DNA of 24,457 nucleotides from a virus, in IMG/VR virus record IMGVR_UViG_3300028925_003923, positions 1 to 24,457 of that record, one strand, 5' to 3'. The number at the start of each line of letters is the position of its first letter. The first letter of the stretch is position 1. Made by a program: the position numbers and the translations under genes. The notes below the pieces were generated by a model that worked only from the letters and a program-made list of their open reading frames with translations, searched no databases and was not told the DNA's origin. Shown piece after piece: positions 7,530 through 14,334 of this stretch.

Positions 7530-10016
7530 TTATTGCTTCTGCGCCATGGCCAGCAGAGATTTCATGGCGGTGTCCGCTGCCTTGATCTCACTATTGTCTT
7601 CTGCCTTGTTACGCTCCAGTTCCAGCTTGGCAGCGCTCTCCAGGGCCTTGAGGTTGTCCCTGCGCTCCTCTGTTTCCATCTTGCCCACGTTTAGAACCAG
7701 GTCGTTCATGTTCTCTTTCTCTCTGAGGTTCATGTCACGCTGCTTCAGGGCAATGTCTGCAGAATCTTTCAGCGTTGCGGCCTGCGCCTTCTCTCTGTCA
7801 AACTCTAACCGCTCTTTCTCCAGGAGAAGCATCTGTTGTTCTGGACTTTGGGCCACGCCCATGGCAGCGTTGGCGTTTGCCACCTCTTCTGCGGCCTGTG
7901 CCATGACCATCTCCGTGGTTTTGGGGTCATTGGCCACTCCAGAGGCTTCCACCATGCCCAGAACCTGCTCTTGGTACTTCATAATCATGTGATCTCGGAC
8001 ATTTGCGTTGATTATGGGTACAATCTGCTTCATCATGGGGTTTGCCCCCGTGGCAGGGTCCTTTAGGAAGGAAGTTTTGAACTGAATGTGCGCTTCGTGG
8101 TTCTGTCCAGGGAAAGCAGCTATGGGTAGGCCCTTGGTAGCGGCCATTATGTCCGCCAGGGGGTCCCTTGGCTCTGGTTTCTGGTCCGGGGGTAGGATTT
8201 CGTCCAGGTTTGGGAAGTTTGCAGCTGTCAGGACCTCTCTGTAGAGCGCAGGCATGTTGAAAGTACCAGGAGGGGTCTGGCTGGCAAGCTGAATTGCCAG
8301 TTGACCCAGTGCCATACGGTGTGCAGAGGACGGGATGTTGGGGTCAGAGACAGGAATGATGTCAATTCTCCCGTCAAAGTCCTGCTTGAACACCTTCTGG
8401 TCTCCTCCCACTACCTCGTAAGGGTAATCAGCGGGTAGGTAGTCATAGTTTATCTGAGCTAGGACTGCAAACTCATCCTTCTGTGCCTTGTGTAGCCGCT
8501 TGTGAATGGCAGAGAAAAACTTTGAGGAGGCCTCCAGGAGGGCCATGGTGGTTCCCACGGGTCCAGAGTTCTTAGAATCTGCAATCACCTGTTCTGTGGA
8601 GTCTGCAAACTTCTGTCCTGCTCCTATGACAAACTGCATCATTCCCATCAGGGTCTGAGAAGGTTCTTTATAGGGGAGAGTTACAATGGCCTTGTTCAGG
8701 TCAATGCCTGTGCTCTCCACTTCCTTAAACTCACCTGGGGCAATTGGTTCATTGTCCCCCACCAGTCTTACACCTCTGGCCTTGAAGCCACCGGGAAGGT
8801 TGGCAAACTGTCCTGCGTCTATCAGAGAGCGCATGGCAGTGGTGGCTGTCATGGTCAAGTTACCCAGGAAGTGAATAAGACCAAGACCATAAAAACCAAA
8901 CCCCGGTACGTACTTGTAGTGAATAAAGTGCAGCTTCTTTTCTTTCTTGGGGTCATCCTCTTTGTAGTTTCTTGTGATACAGAGAACCTTCTTACTGGTC
9001 TCCTCTATGGTTACAATGTAGGGGTGGGCTATTCCGTCTGGATCATTATAGGGTTCTGGGAGGTCAAGGTAGCAGTGTTGTTCCAGGAGAACGTACTGGG
9101 GGTCTTCCAGGTCCATGCCCCCGGAGGCAATGCCCATGATCTCGTCCATCTTCTGGGTCATCTCTGGTAGATCAGGAGCAGAAGGTTTTGAGAGTTCAAT
9201 GTCCCGGTACATGCCAGAGACAACGTCCTTCCTGAAATCATTCTCTGAACGGAAGATAAGGTGAGTGTACCTGCTGGCTGTTCTGAGGTCTCTGGCATTG
9301 TACGAGACATAGAAGTGGTCCACGGGTACTAGCTCTGACACTGGTCTTTCCATCAGCTGATCATAGTAAATTTTCTTAAAGGAAGACCCCATCACAGGGA
9401 GATGAAAGAGAAGGCGTTCTTGCTCTTCAAAGTATTCTGGCATCTGCTGTGTCAGCTGGTAGTTCATAAAGTTCTTGACACGTTGTGCTTGTTTTTCGCG
9501 CTCAATGGTAGAGGCCCCTATGATCTGAGACTTCACAGGTCCACCAGAGGGGAAGAGTTCTTGAGAGGCTTTGCTCTGAAACTTGACAACTGATTCTATC
9601 AGGAGAGGGTGTACCGCTGTGCAGGCACCGTCAAAAGGTTCTGTGGTTTCTTCTAGCTTGAGACCAAGGAGGTCAAAGCCACGTTCAAAGATTTGCTCCC
9701 ACTCTGATCTGGATTCTTTGTCACTCTGGTAGCCGTCCAGGACCGTGTTGCCTATGTCAGCTAGGTCATCATCGTCCAGGTACTCTGCTAGGTTTTCAAA
9801 GTGAGAACCCATGGGACCAGAGATCATCATCTCTTCCATCTCTCCGAACTCTACCTCTACGCCCCCGTCCTCTGTGGGCATAAAGTTGACAATGCTTTCC
9901 TCCAGTAGTTCTGCTTCTATGGAAGGAGTTTCTCCTCTTGCGTCAAAGTTAGAGGTGGGCATTTCTTGCTGGAGTTCTGGCTCCATCATCAAGATTGGAT
10001 TACGTTCAACTGCCAT
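7530..10016 (-). CDS. Portal protein
   Basis: An 828-residue protein that would form the twelve-fold ring at the packaging vertex, through which DNA enters and leaves. The family-typical segment WEQIFERGFDLLGLKLEE followed by TEPFDGACTAVHPLLIESVVKFQ lies near 104-147, and further conserved stretches (LPVMGSSFKKIYYD, ELVPVDHFYVSY) follow. The central region with IHFLGNLTMTATTAMRSLIDAGQFANLPG matches the portal stem and clip of this group. The last 130 residues are a charged coiled coil. It is longer than typical portals of 500-700 residues, mainly through the acidic N-terminal 95 residues and this C-terminal coil. It lies two genes downstream of terL. AAGGAAAAGG lies upstream of the ATG. Confidence 0.85.
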   Translation of the reverse strand: MAVERNPILMMEPELQQEMPTSNFDARGETPSIEAELLEESIVNFMPTEDGGVEVEFGEMEEMMISGPMGSHFENLAEYLDDDDLADIGNTVLDGYQSDKESRSEWEQIFERGFDLLGLKLEETTEPFDGACTAVHPLLIESVVKFQSKASQELFPSGGPVKSQIIGASTIEREKQAQRVKNFMNYQLTQQMPEYFEEQERLLFHLPVMGSSFKKIYYDQLMERPVSELVPVDHFYVSYNARDLRTASRYTHLIFRSENDFRKDVVSGMYRDIELSKPSAPDLPEMTQKMDEIMGIASGGMDLEDPQYVLLEQHCYLDLPEPYNDPDGIAHPYIVTIEETSKKVLCITRNYKEDDPKKEKKLHFIHYKYVPGFGFYGLGLIHFLGNLTMTATTAMRSLIDAGQFANLPGGFKARGVRLVGDNEPIAPGEFKEVESTGIDLNKAIVTLPYKEPSQTLMGMMQFVIGAGQKFADSTEQVIADSKNSGPVGTTMALLEASSKFFSAIHKRLHKAQKDEFAVLAQINYDYLPADYPYEVVGGDQKVFKQDFDGRIDIIPVSDPNIPSSAHRMALGQLAIQLASQTPPGTFNMPALYREVLTAANFPNLDEILPPDQKPEPRDPLADIMAATKGLPIAAFPGQNHEAHIQFKTSFLKDPATGANPMMKQIVPIINANVRDHMIMKYQEQVLGMVEASGVANDPKTTEMVMAQAAEEVANANAAMGVAQSPEQQMLLLEKERLEFDREKAQAATLKDSADIALKQRDMNLREKENMNDLVLNVGKMETEERRDNLKALESAAKLELERNKAEDNSEIKAADTAMKSLLAMAQKQ

Positions 10017-10019
10017 GGT

Positions 10020-10175
10020 CTAGACCTTTTCCTTGCTTCGCTTACTGGGTTTGCGGCTTCGCCTTGTATTCTTTGATAGTATCTTCTTTCCCTTACCTAT
10101 GGTAGCAGTTTTTGTTCTTTTATTCTGCCTGTTACCTCTTAGTTCTCTGGGAATGCTTGCTCTGGATATTGTCAT
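10020..10175 (-). CDS. 51-residue very basic protein
   Basis: A short gene tucked between terL and the portal gene. It begins MTISRASIPRELRGN and continues with Lys/Arg/Ser-rich sequence to its end, with almost no acidic residues in its last 30. Small proteins with an ISRASIP start occur at this spot in related phages; the role is unknown. The spacing supports it as real: it starts 7 bases after the terL stop and ends 3 bases before the portal ATG, and its last codons supply the portal ribosome site. Its tail resembles the basic tail of the 57-residue gene at 6391-6564 in composition. Confidence 0.65.
   Translation of the reverse strand: MTISRASIPRELRGNRQNKRTKTATIGKGKKILSKNTRRSRKPSKRSKEKV
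10053..10067. repeat. Dispersed GC hairpin repeat, copy 1
   Basis: GCGGCTTCGCCTTGT, identical to 21806-21820; its minus strand contains the mini-hairpin GCGAAGC. Another GCTTCGC lies at 10035-10041. It falls inside the 51-residue basic gene. Confidence 0.6.
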
Positions 10176-10181
10176 AATCTT

Positions 10182-11732
10182 CTAATTCCAGTTCCAGTAA
10201 GTTCTCTTCTTGGGTTTGTCCTCGTCTTCCTCGTAGGAGGGATCGTCTGGGTGCGTAAGGTACCAAGACTCTTTCAGGTAGTGTATGGCCATTGCCATGG
10301 CATCTACTTGGTCATCGTGACGGGCATAGGGAAATTGTATGGCCTCTGCAAATAGGTCTTCGGCCCAGTCCTTACCCCTGGGGAGCCAGACTCTTCCAGA
10401 TTCTAGTATAGGTGTAACCGCGTGTACCCTTGCTACTTTATCACGGTCTGGGAGGTAATCCAACACGGGGAGACCTGCCCTACGCATATCTTGTATCAGG
10501 CTCTGCCCAGAGGCTTTCTTTTCTATGATACAGATGTCAGGTCTGTAGGAGTCGTAGAGGTCCTGCGCTGTCCTTCTTAGCTCTGGGTATTCCAGTCTTT
10601 CCCTGACATTTCCCAGGAGGATCATGTTAGGGGCCATGTACTCTCTCCCGGCTAGGTCAGTGGTCCGGTACTCAAAGATGCCCCATGTCTGGATCACAGA
10701 GTAGTCAGCTGTGCTCCGGGTGGAGAAGGCAGTGTCATAGGTTTGAATGATTAGCTCGCACTCTGGAGGGTCTTCCTCGTCCCAGTTCTGGAACCATTCA
10801 GACTTGATGGCAGAGCCTTCGTCAGGGGAGGGGTTCTGCATATACAAGGCCTGCCAGTATTTACCCCCGTTGTTGGCCCTGATCTCTGCCTCGTCTAGCC
10901 TGAGTACCGCGTCTGGCTTCCACTCTGGGAAGTAGGAGGAGCCCTCTGGTAGGTTTAGGAGTTCTGCTGATTCCTCGTCTAGCCACGCTGGTATAGAGAT
11001 AACGTCCCAGGGGATTGTATCTTCTGTTTCGTTGGAGAGGAGCCACCCGCAGAGATCATCTTCGTGGTACCGGGTGTTGATTATGATAACAGAACCATTG
11101 GGCATCAGTCTTGTTCTGAGACCAGAAGGGTACCATTCCTTGATGTACCTTCTGCCTGCCTCTGAGAAAGCGTCTTCCTCTGACATGGCATCGTCTATCA
11201 GTGCAATGTGTGCTCCCCTACCTGCAATCTGTGAACGCACTCCAGCGGCGTAATAGATGCCGTTCTGTTTAGTCTTCCATTTACCAGCTGCTCTGACATC
11301 TTCTCTAAGCGTGGCAGCGGGGAATATCTCTTGGTACAGGGGCATCTTCAGGATGTCTCTGACAGTTCTGCCGAAGTCTGAGGCTAGCTGGTCAGAGTGA
11401 GAGATACTCATTATTTCGTGAGAGGGGTAGTTTCCTATGTACCACGCTGGGAAGAGTTGAGAACAGATCAAGCTCTTGGAGGAACGCGGGGGGAGGAACA
11501 CCATCAGTCTCTGTGGGTCTGGTGAGTCCACCACTTTCTGTAGCTTCTTACAGATTACTTCTATGTGTTTTCCTATTTTAAAGTCAGGGACCAGGGAAGG
11601 TGCAATGAACTTGGTGAAAGAGAAAAAATCTGTTCTGGCTGCTTCTATGGCCTGGAGGTAGAGGGTCTCTCTTAGCTTTAGCAAGTGCTCTTGAGGTGGA
11701 AGGACTTCTTGAGCAGCTTCTCCTTGGTTCAC
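10182..11732 (-). CDS. terL: Terminase large subunit (packaging ATPase and nuclease)
   Basis: A 516-residue motor that drives DNA into the procapsid and cuts the concatemer. The ATPase domain shows Walker A as LPPRSSKS (80-87) and Walker B as IALIDD (176-181), with the coupling region IIINTRYHEDD (216-226). The C-terminal RNase-H-like nuclease shows its acidic residues in IQTYDTAFS (D333), ICIIEKKASG (E404) and ARHDDQVDAMAMA (D473, D474 and D477). This is the normal set and the length is normal. Its ATG overlaps the terS stop by 4 bases (ATGA), so translation is coupled. Confidence 0.92.
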   Translation of the reverse strand: MNQGEAAQEVLPPQEHLLKLRETLYLQAIEAARTDFFSFTKFIAPSLVPDFKIGKHIEVICKKLQKVVDSPDPQRLMVFLPPRSSKSLICSQLFPAWYIGNYPSHEIMSISHSDQLASDFGRTVRDILKMPLYQEIFPAATLREDVRAAGKWKTKQNGIYYAAGVRSQIAGRGAHIALIDDAMSEEDAFSEAGRRYIKEWYPSGLRTRLMPNGSVIIINTRYHEDDLCGWLLSNETEDTIPWDVISIPAWLDEESAELLNLPEGSSYFPEWKPDAVLRLDEAEIRANNGGKYWQALYMQNPSPDEGSAIKSEWFQNWDEEDPPECELIIQTYDTAFSTRSTADYSVIQTWGIFEYRTTDLAGREYMAPNMILLGNVRERLEYPELRRTAQDLYDSYRPDICIIEKKASGQSLIQDMRRAGLPVLDYLPDRDKVARVHAVTPILESGRVWLPRGKDWAEDLFAEAIQFPYARHDDQVDAMAMAIHYLKESWYLTHPDDPSYEEDEDKPKKRTYWNWN

Positions 11733-12271
11733 TCCTTCCCTCCCTTGATCACAGAGTACCCTGAGATATTGGCCAGTCTCTGTATATCACTGTCTACATC
11801 TGGAGTGAAGGCTTCGTCTATTCCCTGGAACGTGGTGGTGGTGTTCTGTTTGATCTCTTTCTTGTCAATGAACATGCCCAGGTGCTTTCCCATGTTCTCC
11901 AGGGAACGGTTGGCATTGGTATAGTCCTCTGCCTCTGTGGCTCTCATGTAGGTCTGGTACATTTTGTCCAGGACCTTCTGAGCATTCCAAGAGACTTTCT
12001 CCACAACGTCTTCTCTGAGGATTTCTATGTAGGCTCTGAGCTTGGGATTGGCTAGGTACTGCTGTGCTCTTCTGGCTGTTCTGGTACGGTCCAGTCTACC
12101 GTCCTGAGTCTTCACAGGGGCGTACCCTGCTTCCACCAAAGAATGAATAGAATCATTGGTCTCTATGTACACCTCTGCAAACCTGGTCTGCATCTTGGTA
12201 AGGTCATAGGCTTCTGATCTTGCCTTGGGCCTAGGTTCTTCTCCAGATAGTACTGCTTCTGTTTCGCTCAC
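11729..12271 (-). CDS. terS: Terminase small subunit (DNA recognition)
   Basis: A 180-residue protein that would recognise the packaging site and load the large subunit. After a charged leader the segment MQTRFAEVYIETNDSIHSLVEAGY (within 27-50) is a helix-turn-helix-like DNA-binding region. It is followed by RRAQQYLANPKLRAYIEIL (68-86), the signature of small terminases of the Terminase_2 type, then a helical oligomerisation region (about 95-135). The C-terminus is polar. The start is GTG at 12271 with AAAGGGG 10 bases upstream. It is the first gene of the leftward late operon and overlaps terL by 4 bases. Confidence 0.82.
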   Translation of the reverse strand: MSETEAVLSGEEPRPKARSEAYDLTKMQTRFAEVYIETNDSIHSLVEAGYAPVKTQDGRLDRTRTARRAQQYLANPKLRAYIEILREDVVEKVSWNAQKVLDKMYQTYMRATEAEDYTNANRSLENMGKHLGMFIDKKEIKQNTTTTFQGIDEAFTPDVDSDIQRLANISGYSVIKGGKE

Positions 12272-12421
12272 TTTTAAAATACCCCTTTACTGGACAGTGG
12301 CGCTGGCGCGCCTAAGAGAGACACCTCTCTAGAATCTTTTTATTATAGTTTATTAGAAAGGGCCTTGCAAGGTCTTTGTTTCCATGATACCCTTGCTACA
12401 GCACACCCCCCCAGAGAACTC

Positions 12422-12480
12422 TTATGTGTTATTATGTAATACTAAGAGAATAGTAATAAGAATAATATTATGTGTTATTA
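12422..12480. repeat. Direct repeat of 13 bp at 46-bp period in AT-rich DNA
   Basis: TTATGTGTTATTA occurs at 12422-12434 and 12468-12480. The DNA between is almost pure A/T. The 46-bp period equals that of the 38-bp repeats at 12652-12735. Confidence 0.7.
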
Positions 12481-12651
12481 GGAGTAGGAAAAAGACTATT
12501 CTTTTTATAATACTATGAACACCCTTGCCAGGATACCCCCGACTTTTATTTTTTATATTTTATGGATATGGTAAAAACTGGTCCGCTTACGGGGGGTGCC
12601 ATACATATATAAAAGACTATGGCTTAAACTTTGGGTCCCCCAGGGTGCCTT

Positions 12652-12735
12652 CTTGCATAACATACGAGCGTCCCAGCGAGTTCCTTCAATCTACTTCCTT
12701 GCATAACTTACGAGCGACGCAGCGAGTTCCTTCAA
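12652..12735. repeat. Two tandem 38-bp repeats at 46-bp period
   Basis: Copies at 12652-12689 and 12698-12735 differ at only three of 38 positions. Each begins CTTGCATAAC, has a GC-rich middle and ends GCGAGTTCCTTCAA. In the second copy the middle GAGCGACGCAGCGAG is a perfect mirror repeat (reads the same backwards on one strand); the first copy breaks this symmetry. Read leftward, each copy also offers TTGAAG, 19 bases, then TAAGTT or TATGTT, so tandem weak promoters are one possible reading. Protein-binding iterons are another. Confidence 0.85.
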
Positions 12736-12774
12736 CTTACCCCGAAGCGGAACGCGTAGGGAAAATTTTTGGAT

Positions 12775-12814
12775 AAAAAAATAACCCTAGCCAATCCGGT
12801 GGGACTAGCTAGGG
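12775..12814 (-). terminator. Intrinsic terminator after the 53-residue gene
   Basis: Read leftward, CCCTAGC (12814-12808) pairs with GCTAGGG (12791-12785), followed by TTA and seven T (12781-12775). The 16-base loop is long, but the perfect 7-bp stem and T-run make a good terminator. It separates the accessory leftward genes from the terS operon. Confidence 0.8.
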
Positions 12815-12826
12815 ATTCTGTGTGTT

Positions 12827-12988
12827 CTATCGGATCTTGATGAGGGCTTGCCATTCCAACTCAGTCCACTGGGACAATCGGTCCAGTTCTGCATCGGTCA
12901 GCTGGGCGGCCAGGTCTTGGAGTTGGTTATCGTGGGATTCGGTCATTGCTTCCCGAATGGGGTGTGTCTTTGGTATGATGTGGGTCAT
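12827..12988 (-). CDS. Small protein of about 53 residues, unknown
   Basis: A short leftward gene bracketed by two terminators. From ATG at 12988 it encodes 53 residues beginning MTHIIPKTHP. The in-frame ATG at 12946, with GGGAA 4 bases upstream, gives a 39-residue form beginning MTESHDNQ and is perhaps the better start. The body is an acidic amphipathic helix pair, DNQLQDLAAQLTDAELDRL then WTELEWQALIKI, with two Trp. Such small acidic proteins are often early host-interaction or regulatory factors, but nothing here proves it. The terminator directly after it supports the gene being transcribed alone or by readthrough. Confidence 0.5.
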   Translation of the reverse strand: MTHIIPKTHPIREAMTESHDNQLQDLAAQLTDAELDRLSQWTELEWQALIKIR

Positions 12989-13031
12989 ACTAAGTAAACG
13001 GATTAGCCCTCTACTTTATTCCCTCCGAGTT

Positions 13032-13073
13032 AAAAAAAAAGAACCCGGACCAGCGATCTTCTGCCAGCCCAGG
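13032..13073 (-). terminator. Strong intrinsic terminator after the leftward 261-residue gene
   Basis: Read leftward, an 11-bp GC-rich stem (13073-13063 with 13054-13044, several G-U pairs) closes an 8-base loop and is followed by TTC and nine T (13040-13032). It begins 20 bases past the stop at 13093 and is the strongest terminator in the window. Confidence 0.88.
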
Positions 13074-13092
13074 TCAAATTTGCGCGGCGTCT

Positions 13093-13878
13093 CTAAATGT
13101 TTAAAGTATCCAATGTCCGGATCGGCTGGGCTTCTAGTCTCCGGTGAACTGCATTGGCCAGTGCAATGACTGACTCATTGCTGATTTCAAATTTATTGAG
13201 GACATCGGGCCGGGCATTGTGTGCTTGCCAAGCTGCGACCTTCTCAGCCTGGAGCGTGTCATTGTCTCCTACCAGTCCAATCCATGGTTTCCGGTTTCCG
13301 TTGAACTTGCCAACCCTACGACTGAAGTGTCCCAACTTTCCGGTGTACATTTGGGTGGTGTCCAACCCAAATGTCCTACCAATTACCACGCTGGAGACTA
13401 ACATTTTCTTACCGCGATAGGTTGGAATATCTAATTCCGCTCCTTTAAAACCTGCGGAATGGTGGCCCAGGCCAGGGTCTACCAAAGTACGAACACGCCA
13501 GAGTACTTCTTTATGTGTGCTCGACCGACTTTCCGGAGTGGAAAGAATAGCCATTGCTTCTGAGGTGTAAGCATTTGAGATCGGAGCCGAGGCCATGGCA
13601 AAGTTCACAAGCTCCGCGTCAAGATCGCGATCTTTGAAATGGTCCATCATTTTAGTAAGACCAAAGCGGTGACCCCAGATACCCCAGCTGGTAGTTTCAA
13701 TAGAGGCGGTATTCACATCCATTGTCTTTCCGGTGTTCCTATCTATTTCCACTTTAAGGAAATGGGTACTAGGCTTCAAGCCCGCCATTACCTGGTAGGC
13801 TCCGCCAGTGTTGCCAGCAAACAAGGTGATCAAGTTTGCTTTGTCTGAATTCTGGGCCGCGATTGTGAACTTACTCAT
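13093..13878 (-). CDS. Unrecognised leftward gene at the divergence point
   Basis: A 261-residue soluble-looking protein I cannot place. It begins MSKFTIAAQNSDKANLITLF. It is rich in Gly, Thr, Asn and Ser with mixed alpha/beta character, and has a central SAPISNAYTSEAMAILSTPES and a basic segment near the end (GKLGHFSRRVGKFNGNRKPW). It has no Cys cluster, P-loop or membrane segment. I chose ATG at 13878 because a TTGACA lies about 70 bases upstream, so transcription would begin near 13918. A GTG at 13926 (AAAGGA 5 bases upstream) would add 16 residues. It is transcribed away from the early rightward genes, ends at a very strong terminator, and shares the CCGG-rich composition of this island. 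Possibly an early or regulatory gene, but that is a guess from position. Confidence 0.7.
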   Translation of the reverse strand: MSKFTIAAQNSDKANLITLFAGNTGGAYQVMAGLKPSTHFLKVEIDRNTGKTMDVNTASIETTSWGIWGHRFGLTKMMDHFKDRDLDAELVNFAMASAPISNAYTSEAMAILSTPESRSSTHKEVLWRVRTLVDPGLGHHSAGFKGAELDIPTYRGKKMLVSSVVIGRTFGLDTTQMYTGKLGHFSRRVGKFNGNRKPWIGLVGDNDTLQAEKVAAWQAHNARPDVLNKFEISNESVIALANAVHRRLEAQPIRTLDTLNI

Positions 13879-13924
13879 TGTCTCTAGTCCTAGTTTGTTT
13901 CCCAGACTCGCTGCCTGGATCAAC

Positions 13925-13953
13925 ACAATGATCCTTTATTGATAACCTGTCAA
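13925..13953 (-). promoter_or_regulatory. Possible leftward sigma70-type promoter
   Basis: Read leftward, TTGACA (13953-13948) is a perfect -35, but the hexamer 17 bases on is CATTGT (13930-13925), a poor -10. If used, the transcript would start inside the longer version of the 13093 gene and support the ATG at 13878. Confidence 0.35.
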
Positions 13954-14061
13954 TCCACTAAATTAATTAATTTTGTCCCTTGCCAGACTTGGCCAGCTGG
14001 TGCAGGCTCTCGAGCCCGTGCGCCCAAGCGTTCTGCTTTTGTGCCTGTTCTGTTCTGTGTT

Positions 14062-14174
14062 CTGCTTTGTTCCTGCTTTGTTCTCATGCCGGGCCGCGTC
14101 TATATTCCAGCACGTGGACGCGGAAGAAACAGGACGTGGACGCAGACGAAACAGAACAAACGCAGAACAAGCAG
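14062..14174. repeat. Extended imperfect inverted repeat containing tandem 22-bp repeats
   Basis: The left arm (14062-14084, CTGCTTTGTTC repeated) is nearly complementary to the right arm (14153-14174, GAACA-rich). Inside, CCGCGTC (14094-14100) and GACGCGG (14117-14123) form a perfect 7-bp inverted repeat around a 16-base loop that includes CACGTG. The right side also holds two 22-bp tandem copies starting ACGTGGACGC (14111-14132 and 14133-14154) and a third degenerate copy (14155-14174). TGTTC recurs in the left arm and the bases just before it. Cruciform or multi-site protein binding is likely. Confidence 0.7.
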
Positions 14175-14269
14175 GTGCTCCGGGAAGGACAGTTCGCAGG
14201 CGCAAGGGAAAAGGCTAGTGAAAACAAAGGGATATGGGGCATATCAACAGAATACAAATAAAATAGTAA

Positions 14270-14304
14270 TTGCTCTTTACCTTTGCTATGTGCTATGTAA
14301 TAAT
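14270..14304 (+). promoter_or_regulatory. Possible early rightward promoter
   Basis: TTTACC (14276-14281), a 16-base spacer and TAATAA (14298-14303) make a plausible sigma70 promoter. TTGCTC (14270-14275) with TATGTA 18 bases on is an alternative. GCTATGT is directly repeated between them. It lies about 30 bases before the first rightward gene. Confidence 0.35.
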
Positions 14305-14334
14305 TAAATCAACTTAAACAACCAAAGGCTCCAG

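Larger units (their letters stand above)
12272..12774. promoter_or_regulatory. Intergenic control region upstream of terS, AT-rich with repeats
   Basis: About 500 bases with no credible gene. Next to terS is a hairpin (AGAGAG-ACAC-CTCTCT, 12315-12330) in the leader and a GGCGCGCC palindrome (12306-12313). CCTTGCAAGG (12363-12372) is a 10-bp palindrome, and CTTGC recurs at 12364, 12392, 12523, 12652 and 12698. From 12420 to 12575 the sequence is very AT-rich. Two pairs of direct repeats are listed separately. The late leftward promoter must lie here, since a terminator stands upstream, but no clean -35/-10 pair can be chosen by eye. A replication origin is also possible. Confidence 0.5.
13954..14334. 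promoter_or_regulatory. Divergent intergenic region (early control, possible origin)
   Basis: About 380 bases between divergent genes. It opens with AT-rich TTAATTAATTAA-like sequence (13960-13972). A GC-rich core (about 13980-14210) carries nested inverted and tandem repeats, and an AT-rich stretch (14220-14330) leads into the first rightward gene. All three plus frames stay open across the core, but none has a start with a ribosome site or a protein-like composition, so I treat it as non-coding. Early promoters for both directions must lie here; a replication origin is plausible. Confidence 0.55.

Noticed and set aside
7546-7992. Plus-strand frame of 148 codons opposite the portal gene
   Set aside because: Ser/Arg/Phe-rich mirror of the portal coiled coil, with no plausible protein features.
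12306-12330. Hairpin AGAGAG/CTCTCT followed by T-rich DNA as a plus-strand terminator
   Set aside because: No plus-strand gene lies upstream. It is better read as a hairpin in the terS leader.
12525-12776. Plus-strand frame of 83 codons
   Set aside because: It spans the 38-bp repeats and AT-rich DNA, has no ribosome site, and lies inside a control region.
12822-13169. Plus-strand frame of 115 codons
   Set aside because: It crosses a strong leftward terminator and the end of the 13093 gene and has Trp/Ser/Arg-rich shadow composition.
13939-14307. Overlapping open frames on both strands in the divergent region
   Set aside because: All three plus frames are open at once because the core is GC-rich and stop-poor. 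None has a ribosome site, and the translations are low-complexity, so repeats explain it better.
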